Assembly: GCF_001297125.1 (NCBI RefSeq)
Contig: NZ_LHPC01000041.1
Location: forward strand, 1-44,499
Direction: 5' to 3'
Length of the DNA: 44,499 bases
DNA from: Pseudomonas sp. RIT-PI-q
Lineage (GTDB): Bacteria; Pseudomonadota; Gammaproteobacteria; Pseudomonadales; Pseudomonadaceae
The notes under the pieces were generated by a model. It saw only the letters and a list, made by a program, of their open reading frames with translations, ran no database searches and had not been told where the DNA came from. The translations under genes were made by a program, and so were the position numbers. Below, piece by piece: positions 16,549-24,431 of the stretch (position 1 is the stretch's first letter; every line of letters starts with the position of its first letter).

Positions 16549-17466
16549 TCAGTCGCTGGGCAATCCAAGGCTGCGCAGATGGGTGACCAACCTTGACTCA
16601 AGCTGATTGAGGTGCGGCAGGGTCAACTGATGCCGAGTGGCGACTTTGCAGACGTGACCCAGCAGGTAGCTGATTTCGGTCCGGCGCCGGTGGCTGACGT
16701 CCTGATACATCGAGGAGTAATTGGCGGCGGTGGCATGGATGACGCGCTCGACTTCCTGTTGCAGATCCTCGGCGGCTGCCGGCTGACCGCAACGTTCAAG
16801 CAGTTCGGTCAGTTCGCCGCAGAGGGTGGCGACTTCGCAGTGATGTTCCTGTAGACCGCCATTTCGGCAATCGTGCAGCACCGTCAGGGGATTGATCGCA
16901 CAGTTGAGCGCCAGTTTTCGCCACAGCCTGGTGAGAATGTCGGTGCTCCACTCGTGGTGAATCCCGGCGGCGCTCAAGTCATCCAGCCAGATGGGCGCCA
17001 CCGGATGCCCGGCATCCCCCAGCCAGGTGTAACCGTGGCCGGCGAACACGACGCGCCAGTCGCCATCACGGAATGCGCCTTCGGTGCTCGACGCGCAAAT
17101 ACAGCGAGCCTGCGGCACCTGCGCGGCAACGGCGTCCTGACTGCCCAGGCCGTTCTGCAACAGAATCAGTTCGGCACCGGGGGCCAGACGCGGCGCCAGT
17201 CGGGCCACGGCTTTCTCGGCATCGTAGGCTTTGCAGGCCACCAGCAGGCGGTTTATCGGCTCATGGCTTTCGGGTGTCTCGGCGGGCACTGGATAGAGTT
17301 GCGCTTCACCGTGTTCGACCAGTGTCAGTCCACCCGCCGCCTCATAATCCTGCAAGCGCGCGGCATCCCGCAGGATCAGGCGCACCGGCACGCCGGCGCG
17401 TGTCAGACGTGTGGCCCATAAGGTGCCGAGGCTGCCGGCGCCCAGAACATGCCAGGTGGTGGACAT
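16549..17466 (-). CDS. panE: Putative 2-dehydropantoate 2-reductase
   Basis: Reduces ketopantoate to pantoate with NADPH in pantothenate/CoA biosynthesis. It has 305 residues. The Rossmann motif G9-x-G11-x-x-G14 is at the N-terminus (WHVLGAGSLGTLWATRL). The C-terminal helical domain carries LWRKLALNCAINPLTVLHD, which includes the family's catalytic Lys, and SSMYQDVSHRRRTEISYLLG near the end. The start MSTTWHVLG at 17466 gives the normal length; upstream open sequence lies in the divergent promoter region. It is transcribed leftward, away from yajQ, with a 36-base gap to the kinase. Several PanE paralogues exist in pseudomonads, so pantoate synthesis is probable but not certain. Confidence 0.85.
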   Translation of the reverse strand: MSTTWHVLGAGSLGTLWATRLTRAGVPVRLILRDAARLQDYEAAGGLTLVEHGEAQLYPVPAETPESHEPINRLLVACKAYDAEKAVARLAPRLAPGAELILLQNGLGSQDAVAAQVPQARCICASSTEGAFRDGDWRVVFAGHGYTWLGDAGHPVAPIWLDDLSAAGIHHEWSTDILTRLWRKLALNCAINPLTVLHDCRNGGLQEHHCEVATLCGELTELLERCGQPAAAEDLQQEVERVIHATAANYSSMYQDVSHRRRTEISYLLGHVCKVATRHQLTLPHLNQLESRLVTHLRSLGLPSD

Positions 17467-17529
17467 CAGCTTTTTGCTCTGTTTATGGCGCGCATCGGAG
17501 GCTCGCAGTGAATGATCGGAAAGACCCGT

Positions 17530-17535
17530 TATAAT
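17530..17535 (+). promoter_or_regulatory. -10 element (TATAAT) upstream of yajQ
   Basis: A consensus TATAAT lies 72 bases before the yajQ start codon in the divergent panE-yajQ gap. No clear -35 is seen at the matching distance. Confidence 0.45.
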
Positions 17536-17606
17536 CAGCGCGGATTTTAACCGCAAGCCAGGTGTGCTCCCTCGTGATTGAGCATGCCCTTTATTGGAGA
17601 GATTAC

Positions 17607-18092
17607 ATGCCGTCGTTCGACGTGGTATCCGAACTGGACAAACACGAAGTCACCAACGCGGTCGAGAACGCCGTCAAGGAACTCGATCGTCGTTATGACC
17701 TGAAAGGCAAAGGCACCTTCGAGTTCAAGGAAAAGGACCTGACCGTCAACCTGACCGCTGAGGCCGATTTCCAGCTTGAAGCGATGATTGAGATCCTCAA
17801 GCTGGCCTTGGTCAAGCGCAAAATCGACGTGCAGTGCCTTGAAGTCAAGGATGCCTACGCATCGGGCAAGCTGATGAAGCAGGAAGCGGTCCTTAAGGAA
17901 GGCATCGACAAAGAGCTGGCGAAGAAAATCGTCGCTCACGTCAAAGACGCCAAGCTCAAGGTCCAGGCTGCCATTCAGGGCGAGCAGGTGCGCATTACCG
18001 GCAAGAAGCGTGATGACTTGCAAGAAGCGATCGCCGCCCTGCGCGCCAAGACTTTCGATATGCCGCTGCAGTTCAACAACTTCCGCGACTGA
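17607..18092 (+). CDS. yajQ: YajQ family nucleotide-binding protein
   Basis: A small cytosolic protein of 161 residues with two ferredoxin-like halves. The N-terminus MPSFDVVSELDKHEVTNAVE and the C-terminus FDMPLQFNNFRD are diagnostic for the family. YajQ proteins bind nucleotides; in Xanthomonas and Pseudomonas members have been reported as cyclic-di-GMP effectors acting with a transcription factor. The ATG at 17607 follows GGAGA. It is followed after about 140 bases by the MscS channel gene, the PA4395-PA4394 order. Function in this organism is inferred by family only. Confidence 0.95.
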   Translation: MPSFDVVSELDKHEVTNAVENAVKELDRRYDLKGKGTFEFKEKDLTVNLTAEADFQLEAMIEILKLALVKRKIDVQCLEVKDAYASGKLMKQEAVLKEGIDKELAKKIVAHVKDAKLKVQAAIQGEQVRITGKKRDDLQEAIAALRAKTFDMPLQFNNFRD

Positions 18093-18230
18093 CTTTCGAA
18101 GCGGGAACCTCTCGGCGTTTTCGGCGTCCGAGGCCCAAGCAACGGCAGAAACGATTGATCCCGGAAGGTTTCGGTCTTTTCTGCCGCTTATTTTTCGCGT
18201 GCCGGGTAGCCGGGAATCAGGAGAAAGAAG

Positions 18231-19073
18231 ATGGATTTGAATGCTGAAGTAGACAACCTGGTCAAGGCGTCACAAGCCTGGATTCCGATGATCATGGAAT
18301 ATGGCAGCCGCGTGTTGCTGGCGGTGATCACCCTGGCCGTGGGCTGGTGGCTGATCAACAAGGTGACGCAAAAGCTCGGCGGCCTGCTGGCATTGCGTAA
18401 CGCCGACCTGGCGCTGCAAGGGTTCATCAGCAGCCTGGCGAACATCATCCTCAAGGTGCTGCTGATCGTCAGTGTTGCGTCGATGATCGGCGTGGAAACC
18501 ACCTCGTTCGTTGCGGCCATCGGTGCGGCCGGCCTGGCCATCGGTCTGGCTTTGCAGGGCAGCCTGGCGAATTTCGCTGGCGGCGTGTTGATTCTGTTGT
18601 TCCGTCCGTTCCGCATCGGTGACTGGATCGAAGCTCAAGGTGTCGCCGGCACCGTCGACAGCATCCAGATCTTCCATACCGTACTGCGTACTGGCGATAA
18701 CAAAACCATCATCGTCCCTAACGGCAACTTGTCGAACGGGATTATTACCAATACAAATCGTCAGCCTACCCGCAAAGTTGTGTTCGACGTGGGTGTGGAC
18801 TACGAAGCGGACTTGCAAAAAGCCCGTGCAGTATTGCTGGAACTGGCCAAGGACGAACGCGTATTGACTGACCCGGCTCCACAAGCAGTCATTTCTACCT
18901 TGGGCGACAGTTCGATTACTGTTTCCCTGCGAGTGTGGGTGAAAACGGCGGATTACTGGGATGTGATGTTCATGTTTAATGAGCAATCCCGGGATCGTCT
19001 GAAAACGGCAGGCATCGATATTCCGTTTCCGCAGCGGGTTATTCGTGTGGTGCAAGAATCTGCGGTGCAGTGA
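18231..19073 (+). CDS. mscS: Small-conductance mechanosensitive channel, MscS type
   Basis: An inner-membrane tension-gated channel that releases solutes on hypo-osmotic shock. It has 280 residues, close to E. coli MscS (286). TM1 and TM2 lie at about 22-45 and 60-85. The pore helix TM3 is the Gly/Ala-patterned FVAAIGAAGLAIGLALQGSL followed by ANFAGGVLILLFRPFRIGDW; the beta domain contains VPNGNLSNGIITNTNR. The C-terminal cytoplasmic vestibule domain is complete. The ATG at 18231 has AGGAG a few bases upstream. It ends at a bidirectional terminator shared with the convergent porin gene. Confidence 0.93.
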   Translation: MDLNAEVDNLVKASQAWIPMIMEYGSRVLLAVITLAVGWWLINKVTQKLGGLLALRNADLALQGFISSLANIILKVLLIVSVASMIGVETTSFVAAIGAAGLAIGLALQGSLANFAGGVLILLFRPFRIGDWIEAQGVAGTVDSIQIFHTVLRTGDNKTIIVPNGNLSNGIITNTNRQPTRKVVFDVGVDYEADLQKARAVLLELAKDERVLTDPAPQAVISTLGDSSITVSLRVWVKTADYWDVMFMFNEQSRDRLKTAGIDIPFPQRVIRVVQESAVQ

Positions 19074-19160
19074 TCGACCCGTTAACTAATGTCTGACTTT
19101 TAAGTCAGGCATTTGTGGCAAGAGTCAGTTTTTTTAAGCGTAAAGCAGCAGTCAAAAAAA

Positions 19161-19187
19161 AGGCCCATCCGAAGATGGGCCTTTTTT
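19161..19187. terminator. Bidirectional terminator between mscS and oprD
   Basis: AGGCCCATC at 19161-19169 pairs with GATGGGCCT at 19174-19182 over a CGAA tetraloop. It is flanked by a run of eight A on the left and six T on the right, so it can stop transcripts arriving from either side. Confidence 0.92.
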
Positions 19188-19212
19188 ATACGTGCTAACT
19201 AAGCCACTGCGA

Positions 19213-20559
19213 TTACAAAACCGACAGCGGGTAGTCGACGATGAAACGGAACTCTTTCACGTCGCCTTCGCCTTCGTCAGCGTTAGCGAAGTGCCATGCT
19301 TGACGAATACGGAAGGAAAGGTCTTTTGCCGGGCCAGTCTGAACAACGTACTTGGCTTCGAAGTTGGTTTCGTTGTGCTTGCCATCTTCACCGTACAGGC
19401 CGGTGTATGCGCTGCCTGCCGGAGTTTTGGTGCCGTCGATGTCCCAACCTTTCACGTAACGGGTCATGAAGCTCAGACCAGGAACGCCATACTCAGCCAT
19501 CTTCAGGTCGTAACGGACCTGGGCAGACTTCTCGCCAGGGGCGTTGAAGTCAGAGTATTGGATGGAGTTGGCGAGGAAGATCGAGTCGCCGCCGCGGTTG
19601 TTCTTGCCGATACCGATGTAGTCGAACGGCGTGTCACCGTTAACCTTCTGGAAGGCGACAGTGATGGTGTGTGCTTTCAGGAACGAGAAAGCAGCTGCCA
19701 GGGAGTAGGCGGTGTTGCTGATATCGCCTGCTTTAGCGTCACCGGTATCGGTGGTGCGGTAGATGTTACCGTCCAGGTTAACCGACTCATCGCCACCCAT
19801 TGGGATGGTGTAGTTCAGGTTGGCGTAGTACTGGTTCCAGATGTCTTCCAGCTTGGCGCCGTACAGCGATGCGCTCAGGTTGTCAGTGAGGCCGTACTTG
19901 CCACCGAAATAGTCGATGGAGTTGGCTTGCACGCCAGCGTAGGTTGCGAACAGATCGCCGTCACGGGCGTTTTTGTCCTGGCTGGTACCGGAGTAGAAGT
20001 GACCGGCTTCGAGGTCAAGGTCTTTGACTTCGCTGCTCTGCAGTTGGAAACCGCTGGCAGTTTGAGGAAGGATACGGGAACCGCCAACAGCAAACACTGG
20101 AGCAGTGCTTGGCTGCATGTCGCCGAATTTCAGCTCGGTTTTGGAAACGCGGAATTTAACGGCTGCGCCGGCTTTACCCTGGCTGTCGTTGACGTCGCGG
20201 CCGCCGTTAGCGTTAACGGTGTCGCTACGGCTCATGTTACCCGAGCCGGAAGTGCCATCGCCGCCATCCAGTTTGATGGCCAGGTAACCGAATGCATCAA
20301 CGCCAACGCCGATCAGGCCCTGGGTGTAACCAGAGCTGAAGTTGCCCCAAATACCTTGGGTCCAGTCTTTGACGTCGCGAGCGCCATCTTTGTTGTCACG
20401 GTTGAAGTAGTAGTTGCGAACCAGCAAGTTCAACTTGGCGTCGTCAACAAAACCCTTGGCTTCAGCCTGGTCACTTACAAAAGGTGCGGCCGTAGCCATT
20501 TGAGTACTGGCTGCTGCTGCAACTGCCAGTGCGATCATGCTCCACTTCATCACGCGCAT
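19213..20559 (-). CDS. oprD: OprD-family outer-membrane porin
   Basis: A substrate-selective outer-membrane channel; OprD of P. aeruginosa takes up basic amino acids and carbapenems. The preprotein has 448 residues with a signal peptide of about 25 (MKWSMIALAVAAAASTQMATAA, cleavage before PFVSD). The body has the family's alternating Tyr/Phe-rich beta strands (NLLVRNYYFNRDN, GVGVDAFGYLAIKLDGG) and ends FRFIVDYPLSVL, with the hydrophobic C-terminus typical of BAM substrates. The ATG at 20559 has AAAGGAG nine bases upstream. Position next to the HIT and slyX genes matches P. aeruginosa oprD (PA0958), which supports the symbol, but substrate preference in this species may differ. ArgR-like half-sites lie upstream. 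Confidence 0.9.
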   Translation of the reverse strand: MRVMKWSMIALAVAAAASTQMATAAPFVSDQAEAKGFVDDAKLNLLVRNYYFNRDNKDGARDVKDWTQGIWGNFSSGYTQGLIGVGVDAFGYLAIKLDGGDGTSGSGNMSRSDTVNANGGRDVNDSQGKAGAAVKFRVSKTELKFGDMQPSTAPVFAVGGSRILPQTASGFQLQSSEVKDLDLEAGHFYSGTSQDKNARDGDLFATYAGVQANSIDYFGGKYGLTDNLSASLYGAKLEDIWNQYYANLNYTIPMGGDESVNLDGNIYRTTDTGDAKAGDISNTAYSLAAAFSFLKAHTITVAFQKVNGDTPFDYIGIGKNNRGGDSIFLANSIQYSDFNAPGEKSAQVRYDLKMAEYGVPGLSFMTRYVKGWDIDGTKTPAGSAYTGLYGEDGKHNETNFEAKYVVQTGPAKDLSFRIRQAWHFANADEGEGDVKEFRFIVDYPLSVL

Positions 20560-20636
20560 CGTGATTTGCTCCTTTGGTTTTAGAAGAGTACTGCCGTCCC
20601 ACCTGTTTTATTATCTGGGCGGCTCTTTCTTTTTGT

Positions 20637-20663
20637 GTCGGCGCAAACTTATATCACGCCGAC
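20637..20663 (-). promoter_or_regulatory. Inverted repeat over a candidate oprD -10 region
   Basis: GTCGGCG (20637-20643) and CGCCGAC (20657-20663) form a perfect 7 + 7 dyad around an AT-rich centre. Read leftward the centre contains GATATAAG, a fair -10 match about 90 bases upstream of the oprD start. The dyad could be an operator overlapping the promoter. Confidence 0.35.
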
Positions 20664-20711
20664 CATGTTGGCGATACTTGCGGATCTAACCTTTCGGCTT
20701 CTTTACGACCC

Positions 20712-20741
20712 TGTCGCAAACAGCTTGGTAGATGTCGCAAA
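20712..20741. promoter_or_regulatory. Candidate ArgR site: direct repeat of TGTCGCAAA
   Basis: TGTCGCAAA occurs at 20712-20720 and again at 20733-20741, exactly 21 bases apart, about 150-180 bases upstream of oprD. P. aeruginosa ArgR binds paired direct half-sites with consensus TGTCGC-N8-AA, and oprD there is induced by arginine through ArgR. The hexamers and spacing fit; the trailing AA is not conserved. The rest of the roughly 900-base gap to the HIT gene (to 21462) shows no gene I trust. Confidence 0.5.
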
Positions 20742-21462
20742 TTTACAGCCCCGACGCAAGCGGGCTGACAACTTTAGCGCTGTTTTCCAGGGCTTGAGCG
20801 TCGGTAAAAAGAGTCCCTGGTGAAACGTTTGAATCTCCATCGGGCAACCCTGCCACTGTTTTTATTTGCCGTAAGGCTTCCACTTCCAGCGGACGCTTTA
20901 CAGGCGATGTGGGTGTGAATGCAACAAGCGTGCACAAATCAGTAATCTGCTGCTGTTTTTTTCTGACGGCCTGCCTGCAGCTGTAAAAACCTCATAAAAC
21001 CGGGGGTTTCAAGCACCTTTTGTTCGGGCTTGACGCCATGGTTTGCATCGTGTTTCACCCTCCTGGCCGGCAGGGTGACAACCAAAAACGTTACCGGTTC
21101 ACCCCTCCAGTGAGTAAATGGCGGATGTCCGAACGACTCAGCGTAGACGCACTGTGCGGTTTTGGTGCAAAAAATCTTAATCGCTGTACTGAATTCATAC
21201 AGTGGGGCCACCTGGCAGATTTGAACACATCGTTGCTAATCAGTCATTTCGGCGTGGTTTGTGAAGTGATTGGTTCTGTAATGGTGCGCTCAGGCAAAAA
21301 ATGTCTCATGTCGGGGCGTTCGCGGGTTTTCATGCCGATTTGGCAGCGGTTCGTCGTGAAGCAAGCGGCGATCGCAGGTATGCTGCCGTCCTGTCGCTTG
21401 GTACGCCGTCTCTCGAGAGGGGCGCTAAGCTGAAAAATGATGACCCGCCGGGAGTGCGCGCA

Positions 21463-21888
21463 GTGTTCGCTTTAGATCCACGACTTCAACAAGACACGCT
21501 ACCGATCGGGGATTTCCCACTCTGCCGGCTGCTGTTGTCCAACGATTCGAACTACCCCTGGTTCATCCTGGTGCCACGCCGCGAGGATATCAGTGAGATA
21601 TTTCAGTTGGGTGTCGCAGATCAACAGCAGCTGTGGCAGGAATCGACCGCTCTGGCGCAACTGCTCAAGGACTTGTTCGACGCGGACAAGATGAATGTCG
21701 CAGCGTTGGGTAACGTCGTCAGTCAGTTACACATGCATGTGATTGTGCGCAAGCGTGAGGACGCCGCCTGGCCAGCCCCGGTCTGGGGCAAGTACCCGGC
21801 CAAGCCTTACACGGCAGAGCAGGTCGCGGCGATTCACGAGCGGCTGCGGCGGGTGTTGACCGAAGATTTCACGTTTGTGGAGGGTTGA
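21463..21888 (+). CDS. HIT-domain nucleotide hydrolase/transferase family protein
   Basis: A cytosolic histidine-triad protein of 141 residues. HIT proteins hydrolyse or transfer nucleoside monophosphates from dinucleotides or nucleotide adducts. The active-site segment reads NVVSQLHMHVIVRKRED: relative to H-x-H-x-H the first His is Gln88, while H90 (the nucleophile position) and H92 remain. A conserved SNDSNYPWFILVPRR forms part of the nucleotide pocket. I chose the GTG at 21463 because GGGAG lies eight bases upstream and the protein then starts at the domain (VFALDPRLQQ); the open frame to 21301 is probably not translated. It is coupled to slyX, three bases downstream. Syntenic with PA0959. 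Confidence 0.85.
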   Translation: MFALDPRLQQDTLPIGDFPLCRLLLSNDSNYPWFILVPRREDISEIFQLGVADQQQLWQESTALAQLLKDLFDADKMNVAALGNVVSQLHMHVIVRKREDAAWPAPVWGKYPAKPYTAEQVAAIHERLRRVLTEDFTFVEG

Positions 21889-21891
21889 ATC

Positions 21892-22098
21892 ATGAGCCTG
21901 GAAGATCGCGTTACCGATCTGGAGAGTCAGTTGGCGTTTCAGGATGACACCATCCAGGCATTGAGTGATGTGCTGGCGACCCAGCAGCGTGCGGTTGAGC
22001 GCCTGCAACTGCAAATGGCGGCATTGCTCAAGCGGCAAGAAGAAATGGCCGGTCAATTCGAGACGTTCGAAGAAGAGGCGCCGCCGCCTCATTATTAA
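21892..22098 (+). CDS. slyX: SlyX family protein
   Basis: A short coiled-coil protein of 68 residues (LEDRVTDLESQLAFQDDTIQ with heptad-like hydrophobics, then a C-terminal PPPHY that is a SlyX hallmark). Its function is unknown; in enterobacteria the gene lies beside slyD. Here it follows the HIT gene with a three-base gap, and GGAGGG within the end of that gene serves as ribosome site, so the pair is an operon. A REPIN and a terminator follow. Confidence 0.92.
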   Translation: MSLEDRVTDLESQLAFQDDTIQALSDVLATQQRAVERLQLQMAALLKRQEEMAGQFETFEEEAPPPHY

Positions 22099-22117
22099 GT
22101 CATAACGCTCGACCTGT

Positions 22118-22216
22118 AGGAGCGAGCTTGCTCGCGAAGAACGTTAACGATGACGGTTTTCAACAGGATAAAACGCGGTGCCTGTGGGTCCATCGCGAGC
22201 AAACTCGCTCCTACAT
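22118..22216. repeat. REPIN (GCGAGCTTGCTCGCGA subtype), copy 2
   Basis: GTAGGAGCGAGCTTGCTCGC starts near 22118, and an inverted partner (TCGCGAGCAAACTCGCTCCT) lies at 22193-22212. The spacer (AACAGGATAAAACGCGGTGC) closely resembles that of the copy at 193-296, showing that the whole doublet moves as a unit. Confidence 0.88.
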
Positions 22217-22270
22217 TGACCGTGAACAGCATTACGGCCATTGCCCGGCATTAAAAGCCGCGCAATAAAA

Positions 22271-22305
22271 AACCGCGAACAGCCAGGCTGTTCGCGGTTT
22301 TTTTT
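22271..22305. terminator. Bidirectional terminator between slyX and the cold-shock gene
   Basis: AACCGCGAACAGCC and GGCTGTTCGCGGTT form a 14-base stem with a tiny loop. An A run precedes it and at least seven T follow. It serves both convergent genes. Confidence 0.92.
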
Positions 22306-22314
22306 AGCCTGGAA

Positions 22315-22917
22315 TCAGCGTCGCGGCAATGCGGCGATCACGTCTTCGGCTTGCAGACCCTTGTCACGATTCATGACGGAGAACTCAACGCGCTGGCCTT
22401 CGACCAGGACACGGTGACCTTCGCCGCGAATGGCGCGGAAATGCACGAAAATATCATCGCCGGAATCACGGGAAATAAAGCCGAAGCCTTTAGAGGTGTT
22501 GAACCACTTGACGGTGCCGGTATCGCGGTTGCTCATGTCATAGCTTGGCGAGGCGGCGGCCGGTGAAGATTTGTAGAAGCTGATGGCCAGGTGCAGAAGA
22601 ACGGCGATCAGGGCAGCGACCAGGCTGAACAGAACGGCAGGTTGACCGGCGATGACAGGCATCGGCGCGAGCAGCGTCAAGGTTTGCAGGACGACAGTCA
22701 GGACCAGCAGGGCGCTGACCAGGTTCTGCAATTGATGACGCGGGCCTTTGTTCCAGTAAGGGATAACAGGAGCGAGGGTGAGGTTAAGCAGGCCGAAAAA
22801 GGCCAGGTAAAGCGCATCGGGTTGTTGCAGGTATGGAACAGCTTCGGATCGCAGGCTAGGGATGAAGGACAGCAGCAGGGCCGCTGCGCCCATTAGCAGG
22901 TGGACGATTTTCAACAT
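22315..22917 (-). CDS. Membrane protein with C-terminal cold-shock domain
   Basis: A protein of 200 residues made of four predicted membrane helices (about 2-19, 35-54, 66-84, 93-115), a Ser/Ala/Pro linker, and a complete cold-shock domain (131-198). The domain has RNP1 KGFGFI (143-148) and RNP2 DIFVHF (155-160), so single-stranded nucleic acid binding is expected, tethered at the membrane with the domain in the cytoplasm. The segment from Met128 (MSNRDTGTVKWFN) reads like the true N-terminus of an ordinary CspA protein, suggesting gene fusion; I see no good ribosome site before Met128. Matches the PA0961 position. It is divergent from dps. Target RNA or role unknown. Confidence 0.87.
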   Translation of the reverse strand: MLKIVHLLMGAAALLLSFIPSLRSEAVPYLQQPDALYLAFFGLLNLTLAPVIPYWNKGPRHQLQNLVSALLVLTVVLQTLTLLAPMPVIAGQPAVLFSLVAALIAVLLHLAISFYKSSPAAASPSYDMSNRDTGTVKWFNTSKGFGFISRDSGDDIFVHFRAIRGEGHRVLVEGQRVEFSVMNRDKGLQAEDVIAALPRR

Positions 22918-23225
22918 TTTGATTAACTCACGTTAAGACGGATCACAAGGAAGAGCTGATGAGGCACGGTTCGCTTCAGAACAATAAGAGGCGTTGAGCA
23001 CGTACCTGGTATCAGCCTATGCGCAGCGCCCGGAAAAATAGGTGCTAGCGACACACTGCTATTTAACAGCAAAGCCGCAGGCTACTCAAATCAAGGAGTC
23101 CAGCGGTGCACCGGGGGCGATTTGTCGCAGCTTGCCGGGTCATCCAGGGCTGCAGCGTGGCGGCAGGCTTGCTAGAGTGGTCCTGCACCTGTTGGATGAA
23201 TTTTCATCACCTTTAGGGGAAAAGC

Positions 23226-23696
23226 ATGGCAATCGATATCGGTATCAGTGAAGAGGATCGCAAGTCCATTGTTGATGGGCTTTCGCGTCTGCTGTCGGAC
23301 ACTTATGTACTTTATTTGAAAACCCATAACTTCCATTGGAACGTCACCGGTCCCATGTTTCGGACCTTGCACCTGATGTTCGAGGAGCAATACAACGAGT
23401 TGGCCCTGGCCGTCGATTCGATTGCCGAGCGCATTCGTGCTCTCGGATTTCCTGCCCCCGGTGCCTATTCTATTTATGCGCAGCTTTCTTCCATTAAGGA
23501 AGAAGCAGGTGTGCCCAGCGCCGAAGACATGATCAAACAACTTGTCGAGGGCCAGGAAGCGGTCACGCGTACGGCGCGCGGGATCTTTCCATTGCTCGAC
23601 AAAGTCAGCGACGAGCCCACCGCCGACCTGCTGACCCAGCGCATGCAGGTTCACGAGAAAACCGCGTGGATGCTGCGTTCACTGCTGGATCAATAA
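23226..23696 (+). CDS. dps: Dps family ferritin-like DNA-protection protein
   Basis: Forms a 12-subunit shell that oxidises and stores iron using hydrogen peroxide, protecting DNA. It has 156 residues. The inter-subunit ferroxidase ligands are present with the same spacing as in E. coli Dps: H37 (THNFHWNV), H49 (TLHLMFE), D64 and E68 (AVDSIAERIRALG). The Lys-rich N-terminal tail used for DNA binding in E. coli is absent, so DNA binding is doubtful. The ATG at 23226 has GGGGA upstream. A TAGAGT at 23173 preceded by GC is a possible stationary-phase -10. Syntenic with PA0962. Confidence 0.93.
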   Translation: MAIDIGISEEDRKSIVDGLSRLLSDTYVLYLKTHNFHWNVTGPMFRTLHLMFEEQYNELALAVDSIAERIRALGFPAPGAYSIYAQLSSIKEEAGVPSAEDMIKQLVEGQEAVTRTARGIFPLLDKVSDEPTADLLTQRMQVHEKTAWMLRSLLDQ

Positions 23697-23955
23697 CCCT
23701 GTCAGTGCGCGAACGACGTCTATCAGGCGTTGTTCGCCCGCTGTCCTATTTCGCTTGTACTGTTGAGTGATCTTGCGCCTGGCTGTGTAGGAAAACGGCC
23801 GGAGTAGGACGCTCTCCACGATCCGCCCTCAGTTGTTGGCTTATCCTACGTTGATGGTCATAAAGTCATCTGGATATAACTTTGCGCCTGCGTTTTTATA
23901 AGAATCAGAACATGGCTCTTGTAAAAACCAGGGATGGCAAAGGAGTGTCGACGGT

Positions 23956-24294
23956 ATGGTTTATGAAACCAGGAAAAGCGAGGGTCGGATCGGTCCACTT
24001 AAGGATATAAGGATTGACCCATTTGTCAGCGAGTTCGATATGGGGCTGGCCCAGCCTCTGTCTCGATCAGTACGCTTGAATGGCTTTGCCACGTGTTTGC
24101 GACTTGAACAGGTGTATTGGGATATTTTGGGCGAAATGGCCAGGATCAATTGCTGCTCGGTCAGTGCGCTGTTGTCCCACGTCGACCGCGAGGTGCATCT
24201 GCGTCACGGCGGGGTGAAAAATTTCAGCGGGCTGGTGCGGGTTGTCTGCGTTGTGCACAGCTTGAAGGAAGGGAGTTGCATCGTCATGGCGTAG
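23956..24294 (+). CDS. Small ribbon-helix-helix domain protein
   Basis: A protein of 112 residues. After an unassigned N-terminal 37 residues, the segment RSVRLNGFATCLRLEQVYWD followed by ILGEMARINCCSVSALLSHVDREVHLRHGG is a ribbon-helix-helix fold of the RHH_4 type: a short basic strand followed by two helices, as in MetJ/Arc-like DNA-binding dimers. It ends in SGLVRVVCVVHSL. GGAG lies ten bases before the ATG at 23956. It stands alone between dps and the fmdB-aspS unit, with about 260 bases of apparently gene-free DNA before it (a GCGAACGACG/CGTTGTTCGC hairpin near 23708 is the only structure seen). Probable regulator; its targets are unknown. Confidence 0.78.
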   Translation: MVYETRKSEGRIGPLKDIRIDPFVSEFDMGLAQPLSRSVRLNGFATCLRLEQVYWDILGEMARINCCSVSALLSHVDREVHLRHGGVKNFSGLVRVVCVVHSLKEGSCIVMA

Positions 24295-24341
24295 CCGTTG
24301 GCGGTGGAAAGGGCAGAGTGTCGGTCTGTGCAGTCTTACGG

Positions 24342-24370
24342 CTGCACAGGCTGCATTTAATGGATATAAT
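24342..24370 (+). promoter_or_regulatory. Sigma-70-like promoter for the fmdB-aspS unit
   Basis: TATAAT at 24365-24370 with CTGCAC as -35 at 24342-24347 and a 17-base spacer. It lies about 60 bases upstream of the FmdB-family start codon. Confidence 0.6.
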
Positions 24371-24431
24371 CCCGCTCTTTGCCGCAAAACCCTGCGTTTA
24401 CGGTAGCAATCTGATCGCCGAGACAACCCCC

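Noticed and set aside
21020..21433. A 137-codon open frame in the oprD-HIT gap
   Set aside because: It has no recognisable domain, no convincing ribosome site and an unlike-coding composition (many Cys, Arg, Ser). It also overlaps the HIT gene's upstream region.
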